Below, piece after piece: positions 16,327 through 26,322 of a stretch of 37,642 bases of DNA (position 1 is the first letter of the stretch; each line of letters opens with the position of its first letter). The position numbers were made by a program, and so were the translations under genes. Origin of the DNA: Magnetococcales bacterium (GTDB lineage: Bacteria > Pseudomonadota > Magnetococcia > Magnetococcales > Magnetaquicoccaceae); the NCBI GenBank assembly GCA_015234115.1, contig JADFWP010000024.1, positions 1 through 37,642 on the forward strand, in the 5' to 3' direction. The notes beneath the pieces were generated by a model, which had not been told where the DNA came from, made no database searches, and worked only from the letters and a program-made list of their open reading frames with translations.

Positions 16327-17517
16327 TTAAACGATAAATTCAGAACGATTCGCATGGTGCTGCAAACCATATTTTAGCTGCATAACATCCAATGCCACCT
16401 TTAATGCTGAGTTATTTCTTGATGCGTAGAAAATTTTGGCAAAATAAACCATCCTTCTTTGGAGATCAGCGTCATCATAAGGAGGAAACATTTTGATAAA
16501 GATGTACGCATACAGAATAGACTGGCGTATTTCAAAAATATCTTCATCAACAACCATCGTCACCCCTGTTTTATTATTAAACATCAGGTATGGAAGAGTA
16601 TTGTTGAACTGAATAGTTGTTAAAGAAATAATTGCAGTGTACAAACAATCCATACGTTCGGCTGCTGGTGTTTCTGATGCAATTTTCTCTGAGAATAAAA
16701 ATATTAGTTGAAGTGCTGCCTGCAATTTAGACGTTTCGGTTTCAATGCGGTTCGTAATGCTTGAGTCATAAGGATATCCAAATTCTTTACACATCCATGA
16801 AAGTGTTGGTGATTTTGTCAGCCGCAAATATTCTTCTTCACTCATTCGAGTTTTCCATTCACTCACAACCCCATATTTATGAGCAGTAACCTTGCCTGGA
16901 ACAAAGGATGCCGCAGCAATTGCTGCATCGATTTGTTGCGTAGTGCGTTGAATCCCCAATTCTTGTAAAATTCTTTCCAACTCGTGCCGTGGATTCAGTT
17001 TGACATCTTCGTACCTTATTATAAAAGGTCTTTTTTCATACCGACTCATCCAAAACATGAGATACAAGGCGAACAGTTCCATCGGAGGTGCAGCAATACC
17101 AGTATGAAACATTTCTGCGACAATAAAACGATTTAGAAAATTTTCAAAACTATCTGTAGCTGGAAGGAAAGTCTGACATCTTCTGTAAGTTGAATAGGTG
17201 GCATCAACTGGATCCCTGACAATCAAAAACAAACGATCACAATGAGGAACAAAAATATGCATGCTTGCGCGATGTTCTGTCATGATGCGCACAGATTCTT
17301 TGAAGGCGAATCGGGATTTCTTACCAAACACAGACAAAAAATGAGTATAATCATCTGAATTGCTTATAAAATAATTGCCTTCCTCATCTATCATCCAGTT
17401 GAAATCACCTAGCATGATATCAAGGTGCAACAAGAGATCCACGACATACCCTAAGCCACATGGGGCGTAAGGAGAAATCAGAAGATTATTGTATGTTGTT
17501 TTGTTGCATACAAACAT
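16327..17517 (-). CDS. Sulfotransferase-fold protein, candidate phosphoramidate (or sulfo) transferase
   Basis: A 396-residue protein. The segment LFLIVRDPVDATYSTYRR (Arg101, Ser109) matches the motif with which sulfotransferases bind the 3'-phosphate of PAPS, and VVSEWKTRMSEEEYLRL resembles the later W-K loop. The usual N-terminal PKSGTTW 5'-phosphosulfate loop is not present; at that place I see SPYAPCGLGYVVDLL. The C-terminal 150 residues are helical and unrecognised. The ATG at 17517 has AGGTG 6 nt upstream; an in-frame GTG at 17526 is less likely. It is the first gene of the MeOPN-like operon, 86 bp before the kinase. Its base composition is the lowest in the window (22/60 G+C in the 60 bases from 16381). 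Acceptor and donor are not known; see findings. Confidence 0.75.
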   Translation of the reverse strand: MFVCNKTTYNNLLISPYAPCGLGYVVDLLLHLDIMLGDFNWMIDEEGNYFISNSDDYTHFLSVFGKKSRFAFKESVRIMTEHRASMHIFVPHCDRLFLIVRDPVDATYSTYRRCQTFLPATDSFENFLNRFIVAEMFHTGIAAPPMELFALYLMFWMSRYEKRPFIIRYEDVKLNPRHELERILQELGIQRTTQQIDAAIAAASFVPGKVTAHKYGVVSEWKTRMSEEEYLRLTKSPTLSWMCKEFGYPYDSSITNRIETETSKLQAALQLIFLFSEKIASETPAAERMDCLYTAIISLTTIQFNNTLPYLMFNNKTGVTMVVDEDIFEIRQSILYAYIFIKMFPPYDDADLQRRMVYFAKIFYASRNNSALKVALDVMQLKYGLQHHANRSEFIV

Positions 17518-18104
17518 TTTTAACACCTATCATGTTACGCAAAAACAATAAATCATAAACCGCGGACAAACCCTGTCACGATCAAGCTGCCACCTGATGA
17601 GTAGGCATTATCTGCACACGCTCGTTATAGAGAGACTTGCTGTAGCATGAAGGGGTATGCCTTATTTGTCAACTGTGGATACGGCGAGCCCCCTGGGATT
17701 TTTGCTTGTTTGGCCAACGCAGGAGAAAACGAGAACCAGAAAGCCGTTTGACAATCCAGTTCTTGCTTCGACTCCTGATCGGTGCTCAGGTTGTGTCCCC
17801 GCATTATCCTGTACCTCCCGTCAGGCCAAGAGACAGTTTAGTGCGTTTTTCCCGTAAGAGCAACTGGTTTCACAAGGAAATTGACAACAGGCAAGACTTG
17901 ATCTTGCCGTAAACCTGTCGCAATTTCTGACCCCGCCCCCCTCTGTGCGCCAGGGGATATCGCGATTGTCCGGATCTCGATTCATGGGTTTCAGCCTTTT
18001 TGGCAAAAAAGCTGAAACCCATACATCCAAACAGGATCATAAACACGATTCAATTCACAATTTCAATGCGTTGCACTTTGCGAACAGACCATGAGCAGGC
18101 CATG
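17518..18104. other. Intergenic region, possible gene remnants
   Basis: About 590 bp upstream of the phosphoramidate operon. Composition shifts from AT-rich next to 17518 to mixed. Minus-strand codons ending at TGA 17584-17582 read SLYNERVQIMPTHQVAA, which has a coding look and could be the tail of a decayed gene, but the open stretch is under 30 codons. Short plus-strand frames at 17657-17912 have no recognisable content. The inverted repeat at 17984-18022 is listed separately. Confidence 0.35.
17984..18022. repeat. Near-perfect inverted repeat, 19-bp arms
   Basis: Arms at 17984-18002 and 18004-18022 match at 18 of 19 positions (outer part ATGGGTTTCAGC, inner T/A tracts). The transcript on either strand would form a hairpin with a U-rich inner stem. 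It may be a bidirectional terminator, or the end of a mobile element; it lies near the transition between the AT-rich operon and the GC-rich region. Confidence 0.6.
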
Positions 18105-18335
18105 TTATCGTCTACTCAGTGTTCTTTCACGGTAAACCGCAACCATCCTGAAACGTCTCTTCCCGGCAGGGATCGCAATCACTCCGGGGACGCTTCGCAT
18201 CACCCGTTGACGGAAACGTCCATCCTGCGATAGCGTGATTTCCCACTGCACGCCAAAGCGATGAACGGCACGGGGAGCATCGACCTGCCAGGGGGCAAAT
18301 CGGTGGTCGCCATCCCCACCAACGACAGCATTCAT
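18105..18335 (-). CDS. Doubtful small ORF of 76 residues, divergent from modA
   Basis: The frame from ATG 18335 reads WEITLSQDGRFRQRVMR then VIAIPAGKRRFRMVAVYRER, which has a protein-like alternation. AAGGTG is directly next to the start, too close to be a good ribosome-binding site, and AGAGG is about 15 nt upstream. No family is recognised. It may be a fragment of a longer gene or a chance frame in GC-rich DNA. The rest of 18105-18396 holds the modA leader; I see no ModE operator that I could defend. Confidence 0.25.
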   Translation of the reverse strand: MNAVVGGDGDHRFAPWQVDAPRAVHRFGVQWEITLSQDGRFRQRVMRSVPGVIAIPAGKRRFRMVAVYRERTLSRR

Positions 18336-18393
18336 CACCTTGACGTTTCGCCTCTCATCGCCTCCTGGCCGTCAACGATTGCAAGAGGTCTGA

Positions 18394-19137
<744 letters not shown>

Positions 19138-19145
19138 TTCCGCCC

Positions 19146-19820
19146 ATGCCCGACTCCGACGATCTGGCCGCCATCCGGCTGACCCTCGAACTGGCCACGG
19201 TCACCACGCTGCTGTTGCTGTTGCTGGGCACGCCGCTGGCATGGTGGCTGGCCCGCTCCCGCTCCCGCTGGAAGGGCGTGATGGGGGCGGTGGTTGCGCT
19301 GCCCCTGGTGCTGCCTCCCACCGTACTGGGTTTCTATCTGCTGATCACCATGGGGCCGTCCGGTCCCATCGGCCAATTGACACAGGCGCTGGGGTTGGGA
19401 TTGCTGCCGTTCACCTTCCCCGGACTGGTGGTGGCGTCGTTCCTCTATTCCCTCCCCTTTGTCGTGCAACCGATCCAGAACGCCTTCGAAACCATGGGCG
19501 ATCGTCCCCTGGAGGTGGCCGCCACCCTGCGCGCCTCTCCCCTGGACGCCTTCTTCACCGTGGCCCTGCCGCTGGCGCGGCCCGGCTTTCTCACCGCGAC
19601 CATCCTGGGCTTTGCCCATACGGTGGGCGAATTCGGCGTCGTGCTGATGATGGGCGGCAACATTCCCGGCGTCACCCGGGTGGTCTCGGTGCAGATCTAT
19701 TCCCGGGTCGAGGCCATGGAATACACCCAATCCCACTGGCTGGCCGGGGGCATGCTGCTCTTTTCATTTCTCATTCTGCTGGCGCTCCAGACCTTCCGCC
19801 CGGACCGGCGGCGCCCATGA
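19146..19820 (+). CDS. modB: Molybdate ABC transporter, permease
   Basis: A 224-residue inner-membrane permease with about five helices. The cytoplasmic EAA loop that contacts the ATPase reads [25 protein letters not shown] near residues 122-146, and [21 protein letters not shown] is the ModB hallmark. The length is normal for the family. It starts 8 bp after modA and its TGA overlaps the modC ATG (ATGA), so the three subunits are co-translated. Confidence 0.96.
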   Translation: MPDSDDLAAIRLTLELATVTTLLLLLLGTPLAWWLARSRSRWKGVMGAVVALPLVLPPTVLGFYLLITMGPSGPIGQLTQALGLGLLPFTFPGLVVASFLYSLPFVVQPIQNAFETMGDRPLEVAATLRASPLDAFFTVALPLARPGFLTATILGFAHTVGEFGVVLMMGGNIPGVTRVVSVQIYSRVEAMEYTQSHWLAGGMLLFSFLILLALQTFRPDRRRP

Positions 19821-20884
19821 CCATCGAAGCGCGGTTCCATCTTGCCTGGCCGGGTTTTTCCCTGGAGGTCGAGCTGCGCTGCCCAGGTCAAGGCGTGACG
19901 GTGCTGTTCGGACGTTCCGGATCGGGCAAGACCACGTTGCTGCGCGCCATCGCCGGTCTGGAGCGGGTGCCCGGTGGACGACTCGTCGTCAACGGCGCCA
20001 CCTGGCAGGATGAAACGATCTTCCTCCCCACCCATCAACGCCCGCTGGGCTATGTGTTTCAGGAAGCGAGCCTGTTTTCTCACTTATCGGTGCGCGGCAA
20101 CCTGGAGTATGGCTGGCGCCGGACCGACAAGAAGCAGACCGCCGGTTTCGACGCCATTGTCTCCCTGCTGGGCCTCGCCCCGTTGCTGGAACGCAGCCCG
20201 GAACATCTGTCGGGCGGGGAGCGGCAGCGGGTCGCCATCGCCCGCGCCCTGCTGACCCGACCGCGCCTGCTGTTGATGGACGAACCTCTGGCCGCCCTGG
20301 ATCAGGAGCGCAAGAACGAAATTCTGCCCTACCTCGAACAGTTGCACGAGACGTTGGAAATTCCCGTGCTCTATGTCAGCCACGCCCCGGACGAGGTGGC
20401 GCGGCTCGCCGATCATCTGGTGGTGCTCGGGGAGGGACGGGTACTGGGCGCCGGCCCGCTGACGGAGATGCTGGCCCGGCTCGATCTGCCCATCCGTCTT
20501 GGCGAGGAGGCCGGGGTGGTGCTGGAGGCCGTGGTGAGCGCCCGTGACGCCGAATGGCAGTTGGCGCGCGTGGATTTCCCCGGTGGCGGACTTTGGGTGC
20601 GGGACAAGGGGCTGCCCATCGGTCATGCCGTGCGGGTCCGCATCCTGGCCCGCGACATCAGTCTCGCCCGTCACTGCGTCACCGGAACCAGCATCATCAA
20701 CACGTTGCCTGTGCGGGTCGCCAGACTGGGCGAAGATGCCCATCCGGCACTTTGCCTGGTGCGACTGGAGGCAGGCGGCATCCCGCTGCTGGCCCGCGTC
20801 ACCAAACGTTCCGCAACGGCCCTGGGGCTGGAGCCGGGTCATGAGATCTGGGCGCAGATCAAGGCCGTGGCCTTGATCGCCTGA
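19817..20884 (+). CDS. modC: Molybdate ABC transporter, ATPase
   Basis: A 355-residue ATPase. Walker [10 protein letters not shown] (about 35-43), Q-loop in [12 protein letters not shown], signature LSGGERQR (about 133-140), Walker [13 protein letters not shown] and switch His in YVSHAPDEV are all intact. The C-terminal 100 residues form a Mop-like domain ([16 protein letters not shown] and the following block) that senses intracellular oxyanion in this family. The ATG at 19817 overlaps the modB stop. The gene converges with the large histidine kinase, their stops only 36 bp apart. Confidence 0.96.
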   Translation: MTIEARFHLAWPGFSLEVELRCPGQGVTVLFGRSGSGKTTLLRAIAGLERVPGGRLVVNGATWQDETIFLPTHQRPLGYVFQEASLFSHLSVRGNLEYGWRRTDKKQTAGFDAIVSLLGLAPLLERSPEHLSGGERQRVAIARALLTRPRLLLMDEPLAALDQERKNEILPYLEQLHETLEIPVLYVSHAPDEVARLADHLVVLGEGRVLGAGPLTEMLARLDLPIRLGEEAGVVLEAVVSARDAEWQLARVDFPGGGLWVRDKGLPIGHAVRVRILARDISLARHCVTGTSIINTLPVRVARLGEDAHPALCLVRLEAGGIPLLARVTKRSATALGLEPGHEIWAQIKAVALIA

Positions 20885-20920
20885 CCGGAACAGGCCGAAA
20901 CAAGACCGGGAAGAGACCGG

Positions 20921-23900
20921 TCACCGCGCGGCGAACTCCCGCAACACCTCCAGCAGTCGTTTCTTGGCAATCGGCTTGGACAGATAATAATCGCACCCTG
21001 CGGCCATGGCTTCGGCAGAGGCCTCCTGCATGGCGTGGGCGGTCAGGGCGACCACCGGCGTGCGATTCAACCCCTGCGCCTTTTCCCAGGCGCGGATGCG
21101 GCGGGTGGCGGCATAGCCATCCAGAATCGGCATCTGAATGTCCATCAGCACAATGTCGAAGCCCCCCTGCTCGAACGCTTCGCACGCGATGAGACCATTC
21201 TCGGCGCAGGTCAGACGATGGGGACCATGCTTCAAGAACGCCTTGATCAGCACCCGGTTGTCTTCCGAATCCTCCACCAGCAGAATCGACAATCCCGGCT
21301 CCTCCCCCGGCGCGGCAGTGGGAGAGGGATCGCGCACCCCCTGACGCACCACCGAAACCAGGGTCAAAGGGGCATCCGGATCCGCCACCGGCAGCTCCAG
21401 CACCAGCGAAAAGATACTCCCCTGACCCACCACGCTCTCCACCGCGATGCTGCCCCCCATCCGCTCCACCAGCAACGCGCAGATGGACAATCCCAATCCC
21501 GTGCCGCCAAACTGGCGCGTGGTGGAAAGATCGGCCTGCCGGAAAGGCTGGAAGATGGTCGCCAGCTTGTCCGCCGGGATGCCGATGCCGGTATCGGTGA
21601 TCCGGAACGCGACCCGTCCCGCCGCCTCCCGCGTCACCGCAAGCGCCACCTCCCCCTCGCGGGTGAACTTGACCGCATTGCCCAATAAATTCAACAAAAT
21701 CTGCCGCAACCGGTTGGGATCCCCCGAGACGTGACGCGGCAATCCCGGATCCAACTGCCGGGTCAGCCGGATGCCGCGCTCGCGCGCCTGAATGGCCAGA
21801 ATCTCCGCCGATCCGTTGATCAGGGCCGGCAGGTCAAAGCAGGAACGCTCCAGATCGAACTGTCCGGCCTCGATCTTGGAAAAGTCCAGCACATCGTTGA
21901 CCAGCGCCAGCAGCGATTCACTCGCCTTGCGGGCCATTTCCAGATAGCGGCGCTGCTCCGGGGTGGCATCGGCATCGATCAGCAGTTCATTGACCCCGAG
22001 AATGGCATTGAGCGGCGTGCGAATCTCATGACTCATGTGGGCCAGGAAGGTCGATTTGGCCCGGTTGCCGGATTCGGCCTCTTCGCGGGCGCGCTCGGCC
22101 TCTTCGCGGGCTGCGTTCAGATCGGCGGTGCGCGCCTTGATCTCCCGTTCCAGCGCATCCCGGTTGCGTTTCAACTCCAGATGGGTCAGCACCCGACGTT
22201 TGACGATCTCGCCCTGATAGGGTTTGGTGATGTAATCCACCGCCCCCAGGCGGAATCCCTCGCTCTCGTCGGCCACCTGCTTCTTGGCCGTGACGAAGAT
22301 CACCGGAATGGCACGGGTGCGCGGATTGCCCTGCAACTGCCGACACACCTCATAGCCGTTCATCTCGGGCATCATGATGTCGAGCAGGATCAGATCCGGC
22401 GGCTCGCGGGCCACCGAGGCCCGCAACGCCTGCGGACCGCTCAGGGCCACCAGACAGTGATGCTCGGCCAGCAATTCCTTCAACAGATCCACATTGCTCG
22501 GCTGATCATCGACGATCAACACCCGGCTGACCTCCGGGGTCTCCGTCGCGGGTGGCACCGGCAGCAGTTCAAGACCAAAAACCCGCGCCAGGGATCGGGT
22601 CAGCTCCTCGGCCTCCTGGAAATGATAGACCTCGATCTGCTTGGCCAACTCCTGGAAGGTGAAAAAGGCTTCGGTGGGTTGCAGCAACTGCCCCAGACCG
22701 GAGAGCCACGGCTCCACCTCGATGCTGAAGTTCATCAAACGATCCAGCAGAGGGGCCAGCAACCGCTGCAACGCTTCCCGGTCCACGGCCAGCGCGTCAT
22801 CGCCAGGCCGCCCCTCGGGCTGGGCAACCGGGGCCAACCCCACCCCCAGACCGATCAGCAACTCGCGCATTTTCTGGGTCAGAGTGGCCAGGGCAACCTG
22901 ACGCAATACCGCCTCGCCCGCAACCACCGCTCCTTCCAGGGCATCGGCCGCCTCGGCCAGGGTGATGGCGCCCAGATTGCGCGCCGCGCATTTGAGCGCA
23001 TGCAGACGGGGCACGCACTCCAGAAAACGCTCGGCCGCAAACGTATCGTGCAAGAACTCCAGAAAATCGCCATACTCGCGCCGGAAACGGACCAGCAGAC
23101 GACGATGCAATCCCCGATTGCCCCCCACCCGCTCCACCCCGGCCAGCAGATCCAAACCGGAGATGCGCGCCAGGGCATGATCCTGTTTCGGGAATCCCTC
23201 CGGCTCCTCCCAGTCGGTGTAGGGCGGGATCCATTTGTTGAGCAGGCCATGGAGCCGTTCGGCGCGTGGCGGCAGTTCCAGATGATCCCGCATCCCGGCG
23301 TCCAGGGAGAATTTTTTCTCCTCCCAGCCGGCGTGGGACAACAGGGCGATCACCGGAAGTTCGCGGCACCGTTGATGAGCGCGCATCCGGGCCAGGGTTT
23401 CCGGTCCACCCCACTCGGGCAACTGATGATCCAAAAGGACCGCATCGAACGGATAACAACGCGCCATTTCCACTGCCATGGCACCGTCGTCGGCCATTTC
23501 GACCATCACGCCGACCCGTTCGAGCAGTTCGCGGATGATCCTCGGGGTCACATCCCCGGCCTGGGCCAACAGAACACGGGCGCCACCGATGCGCCAACCG
23601 GTCTGCTCCTCCTGCCCCAACAGCTTCTCGCGGCGCCGGTCCGGCTGACCGGCTTCAAGCTCTCCGCTTTCGGACAACCCCCGGATCAACCGGGAGCGGG
23701 TGATGGGCTTGTCGATCAGACCATCCATGCCCGCCTTTTCCATGCGCCCGATCGCCTCGCTGACACCAAACGGCGCCAGCAGCAGAATGGTCGGACACAC
23801 CGGCCTGGGCGTGATCGCTTCCAAAGCGGCGCGCATTTCGATGGCCGCCACATCCCCATCCTTGCCGGGCATGCGCCAGTCGAGCAGCACGCGGGAAAAA

Positions 23901-25966
23901 GGCAGCCCCGCGCCAGCGTTGCAGGCCAGCAACCGCTCGACCGCCTCGGCCCCGGAAGCAACCACCTCCGGCTCCAGATAAAGCTCCTTGAGCAGGCTGG
24001 AAAGCGATTCACGCACCCCAGGATGATCATCGGCCACCAACACCCGCTCGCCCCACATCGATTCGGGCAACTGCACGTTCTTGCGGCGATTTTCGCCATG
24101 CACCCGCACACAGACCTCGAAACCGAACGCGCTCCCCTGCCCCGGCGTGCTGTTGGCCCAGAGCCGCCCGCCCATCAGGGCCACCAGCCGTTTGCAGATC
24201 GACAGCCCCAATCCGGTGCCCCCATACTTGCGGGTGGTGGAGCCGTCGGCCTGCACGAACGGCGCAAAAAGATTGGGCAGAAGGGTCGGATCGATCCCGA
24301 TCCCGGTATCTTCCACCGTGCAAGCCAGGCAGATGCCATCCTCTTCGACCATGCGCGGCGCGATGGTCACCGTGATCCCCCCCTGCTCGGTGAACTTGAC
24401 CGCATTGCGGATCAGGTTGATCAGAATCTGTTCCAGCCGGATCACATCCCCGTACAGCACGGTATCGAACGCCGAGGGAAGCGCAAAGACCAGTTCGATC
24501 CGCTTGTCGGCCACCTGCTTGCTGAACAGATCCGCAAGCCGTTCCACCACCAGATGCAGATCGAAAGGGACCGGATCCAGGGTCATGTGACCGGCTTCGA
24601 GTTTGGAGAAATCCAGCAGATCGCTGATGATCCCCATCAGGGAGCGGGAGGCGTTCTCGATTTTGGACACATAATCCCGCACCCTCGGAGCCAGTTCGGC
24701 CTTGAGCGCCAGTTCGGTAAAACCGAGCACGGCATTCATCGGGGTACGGATTTCGTGGCTCATGTTGGCGATGAAATCGCTCTTGGCGACATTGGCCAAC
24801 TCGGCCACGGCCAGGGTCTCTTCCAGAGATTTCAGGAGCTGCTTGCGGTCGGTGACATCCTGAAGAAACCCGGTGAACTGGATCTGGCCCTCCCGGACCA
24901 CGGAGGTCAGAGAAATTTGCAGATCGATGGTCTGGCCATTGACCCGCAAGCCGGGATGTTCCATGCGACGCCGCAGCCTCGGACCATCGACCCCTTCGGC
25001 CACGAGCCGTTGCAGGGCGTTCTGATGGGCGGCGCGCAGCGGTTCCGGCACGATGAAATCCACAATGGGCCGACCCAGCACCAGTTCCCGGGAAAACCCG
25101 AACAACTGCTCGGCCGCAGGATTGAACTCCAACACCCGCCCCTGGCCATCGGTGGTGATGATCGCATCCAGGGCATGGTTCAAGATGGCCTGATGGCGAT
25201 CCAGCAGACGGACGATATCCTGATACCGTTCGATATTTTCGATGTTCTGATAAACCCGGCACAGCAACTCCTCGGGCTGATAGGGCTTGACGAGAAAATC
25301 GTTGGCCCCGGCCTTGATGAACTGGGCTGCCAGATCGGCATTGCCATAGGAGGAGAGTCCGATGGCCGCCACATCGTTGCGGGAGTGGGCGGCGCGCATT
25401 TTCTGGATCAGACGCACCCCATCCATGCCAGGCATCTGATAGTCGGTGATGACCAGATGAATCGGATGTTCGCCCAGCAACTTCAGCGCGCGCTCCCCGT
25501 CTTCGGCATCCAGCAGGGTGAAACCGTGGCGCTCCAGAAAACGGCGCAGGACCACTCGCGCGCTGCGCGAATCATCCACCACCAGAATGCCGGCATGACG
25601 GTTCTTGCGCACCCGGTCGATGGCGTGAATGACCGAATCGACCACCCTGGGATTGTCCTTGATGAAATAATCGAGCAATCCCTTCTTGAGAAAAATTTCC
25701 CGCAGTTCCGGCTTGTACATGCCGGTCAGGGCAATGGAGGGCACGCCGTCGGCCACCATCAGATCGACGATCTCGCCATCCGGGGCATCGGGCAGATGAA
25801 GATCCAGAATGGCCAGCAGGAACCGCTCCGGATGGGATTTGAGCACAGCCCTGGCCTCGGCCAGACTCCTGGCCAGCAGCACCTCGACCCCCAGAGCCTT
25901 TTGGATGCGGCTTTTCAGCAAGGCGGCAAAGCTGCTGGAGTCTTCAACGATCAGAATGGTGTTCAT
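20921..25966 (-). CDS. Giant hybrid histidine kinase with six receivers, two kinase cores and an HPt domain
   Basis: About 1681 residues, with no membrane segment seen. Order: receiver 1 (MNTILIVEDSSSF, about 1-120); receiver 2 (GILVVDDSRSAR, VITDYQMPGMDG, about 130-245); PAS (about 258-380); HisKA 1 with His404 in NMSHEIRTPMNAV and its HATPase; receiver 3 (RVLVADDHPG, LLDWRMPGKDG); receiver 4 (VLLDHQLPEWGG, starts LLAQAGD and lacks the usual acidic pair); HPt-like with His989 in LHALKCAARNLGA; receiver 5 (VLIVDDQPSN, LLDIMMPEMNG, about 1145-1265); a coiled-coil linker; HisKA 2 with His1313 in HMSHEIRTPLNAI and its HATPase; receiver 6 (ILLVEDSEDNR, LMDIQMPILDG, about 1560-1680). An ATG at 25990 would add eight residues. 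It contains a complete internal phosphorelay. The input signal is unknown; it is divergent from a GGDEF-EAL gene. Confidence 0.93.
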   Translation of the reverse strand: MNTILIVEDSSSFAALLKSRIQKALGVEVLLARSLAEARAVLKSHPERFLLAILDLHLPDAPDGEIVDLMVADGVPSIALTGMYKPELREIFLKKGLLDYFIKDNPRVVDSVIHAIDRVRKNRHAGILVVDDSRSARVVLRRFLERHGFTLLDAEDGERALKLLGEHPIHLVITDYQMPGMDGVRLIQKMRAAHSRNDVAAIGLSSYGNADLAAQFIKAGANDFLVKPYQPEELLCRVYQNIENIERYQDIVRLLDRHQAILNHALDAIITTDGQGRVLEFNPAAEQLFGFSRELVLGRPIVDFIVPEPLRAAHQNALQRLVAEGVDGPRLRRRMEHPGLRVNGQTIDLQISLTSVVREGQIQFTGFLQDVTDRKQLLKSLEETLAVAELANVAKSDFIANMSHEIRTPMNAVLGFTELALKAELAPRVRDYVSKIENASRSLMGIISDLLDFSKLEAGHMTLDPVPFDLHLVVERLADLFSKQVADKRIELVFALPSAFDTVLYGDVIRLEQILINLIRNAVKFTEQGGITVTIAPRMVEEDGICLACTVEDTGIGIDPTLLPNLFAPFVQADGSTTRKYGGTGLGLSICKRLVALMGGRLWANSTPGQGSAFGFEVCVRVHGENRRKNVQLPESMWGERVLVADDHPGVRESLSSLLKELYLEPEVVASGAEAVERLLACNAGAGLPFSRVLLDWRMPGKDGDVAAIEMRAALEAITPRPVCPTILLLAPFGVSEAIGRMEKAGMDGLIDKPITRSRLIRGLSESGELEAGQPDRRREKLLGQEEQTGWRIGGARVLLAQAGDVTPRIIRELLERVGVMVEMADDGAMAVEMARCYPFDAVLLDHQLPEWGGPETLARMRAHQRCRELPVIALLSHAGWEEKKFSLDAGMRDHLELPPRAERLHGLLNKWIPPYTDWEEPEGFPKQDHALARISGLDLLAGVERVGGNRGLHRRLLVRFRREYGDFLEFLHDTFAAERFLECVPRLHALKCAARNLGAITLAEAADALEGAVVAGEAVLRQVALATLTQKMRELLIGLGVGLAPVAQPEGRPGDDALAVDREALQRLLAPLLDRLMNFSIEVEPWLSGLGQLLQPTEAFFTFQELAKQIEVYHFQEAEELTRSLARVFGLELLPVPPATETPEVSRVLIVDDQPSNVDLLKELLAEHHCLVALSGPQALRASVAREPPDLILLDIMMPEMNGYEVCRQLQGNPRTRAIPVIFVTAKKQVADESEGFRLGAVDYITKPYQGEIVKRRVLTHLELKRNRDALEREIKARTADLNAAREEAERAREEAESGNRAKSTFLAHMSHEIRTPLNAILGVNELLIDADATPEQRRYLEMARKASESLLALVNDVLDFSKIEAGQFDLERSCFDLPALINGSAEILAIQARERGIRLTRQLDPGLPRHVSGDPNRLRQILLNLLGNAVKFTREGEVALAVTREAAGRVAFRITDTGIGIPADKLATIFQPFRQADLSTTRQFGGTGLGLSICALLVERMGGSIAVESVVGQGSIFSLVLELPVADPDAPLTLVSVVRQGVRDPSPTAAPGEEPGLSILLVEDSEDNRVLIKAFLKHGPHRLTCAENGLIACEAFEQGGFDIVLMDIQMPILDGYAATRRIRAWEKAQGLNRTPVVALTAHAMQEASAEAMAAGCDYYLSKPIAKKRLLEVLREFAAR

Positions 25967-26322
25967 CAACGTGTGATCCACCTTCGGCATTCCGTTTCAT
26001 GGTCAGATCAAGCCCCTCGACAGCTTGCAGGAAGCGATGATAAAGCAAGATCAGCCGTGCGCCAATCGTCCATGCATCCTGCCGATCAGCAAAGCCCGAA
26101 AAAAACGAAAAATGAAAGATTGTTTCTCGCCCTTCCTGCACTCAACCTGGCCACGAAATCCTCATGGAGAATAAATTGCATTAGGGTTTCTGCGAATCGT
26201 TACCAAATCGGAACGCATTCTGTTATGCTGGTGTGGCCAGTCAACCGGAGCGTCAGAAATCCGGACGGACGGCCAGACCATACCGAACCACGAAAAGAAC
26301 ACGACGAGCGGGATCCATCCCC
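25967..26322. promoter_or_regulatory. Divergent intergenic region between histidine kinase and GGDEF-EAL genes
   Basis: About 350 bp with opposed start sites. On the plus strand TTACCA at 26200-26205 and TATGCT at 26224-26229 are spaced by 18 nt and could drive the GGDEF-EAL gene with a leader of roughly 85 nt. No operator-like palindrome stands out. Short open frames here have no support. Confidence 0.35.

Noticed and set aside
17582..17650. Short minus-strand coding-like tail (SLYNERVQIMPTHQVAA) as a transposase remnant
   Set aside because: Under 30 codons, with a stop just upstream and no recognisable transposase motif; kept only as a note in the intergenic entry.
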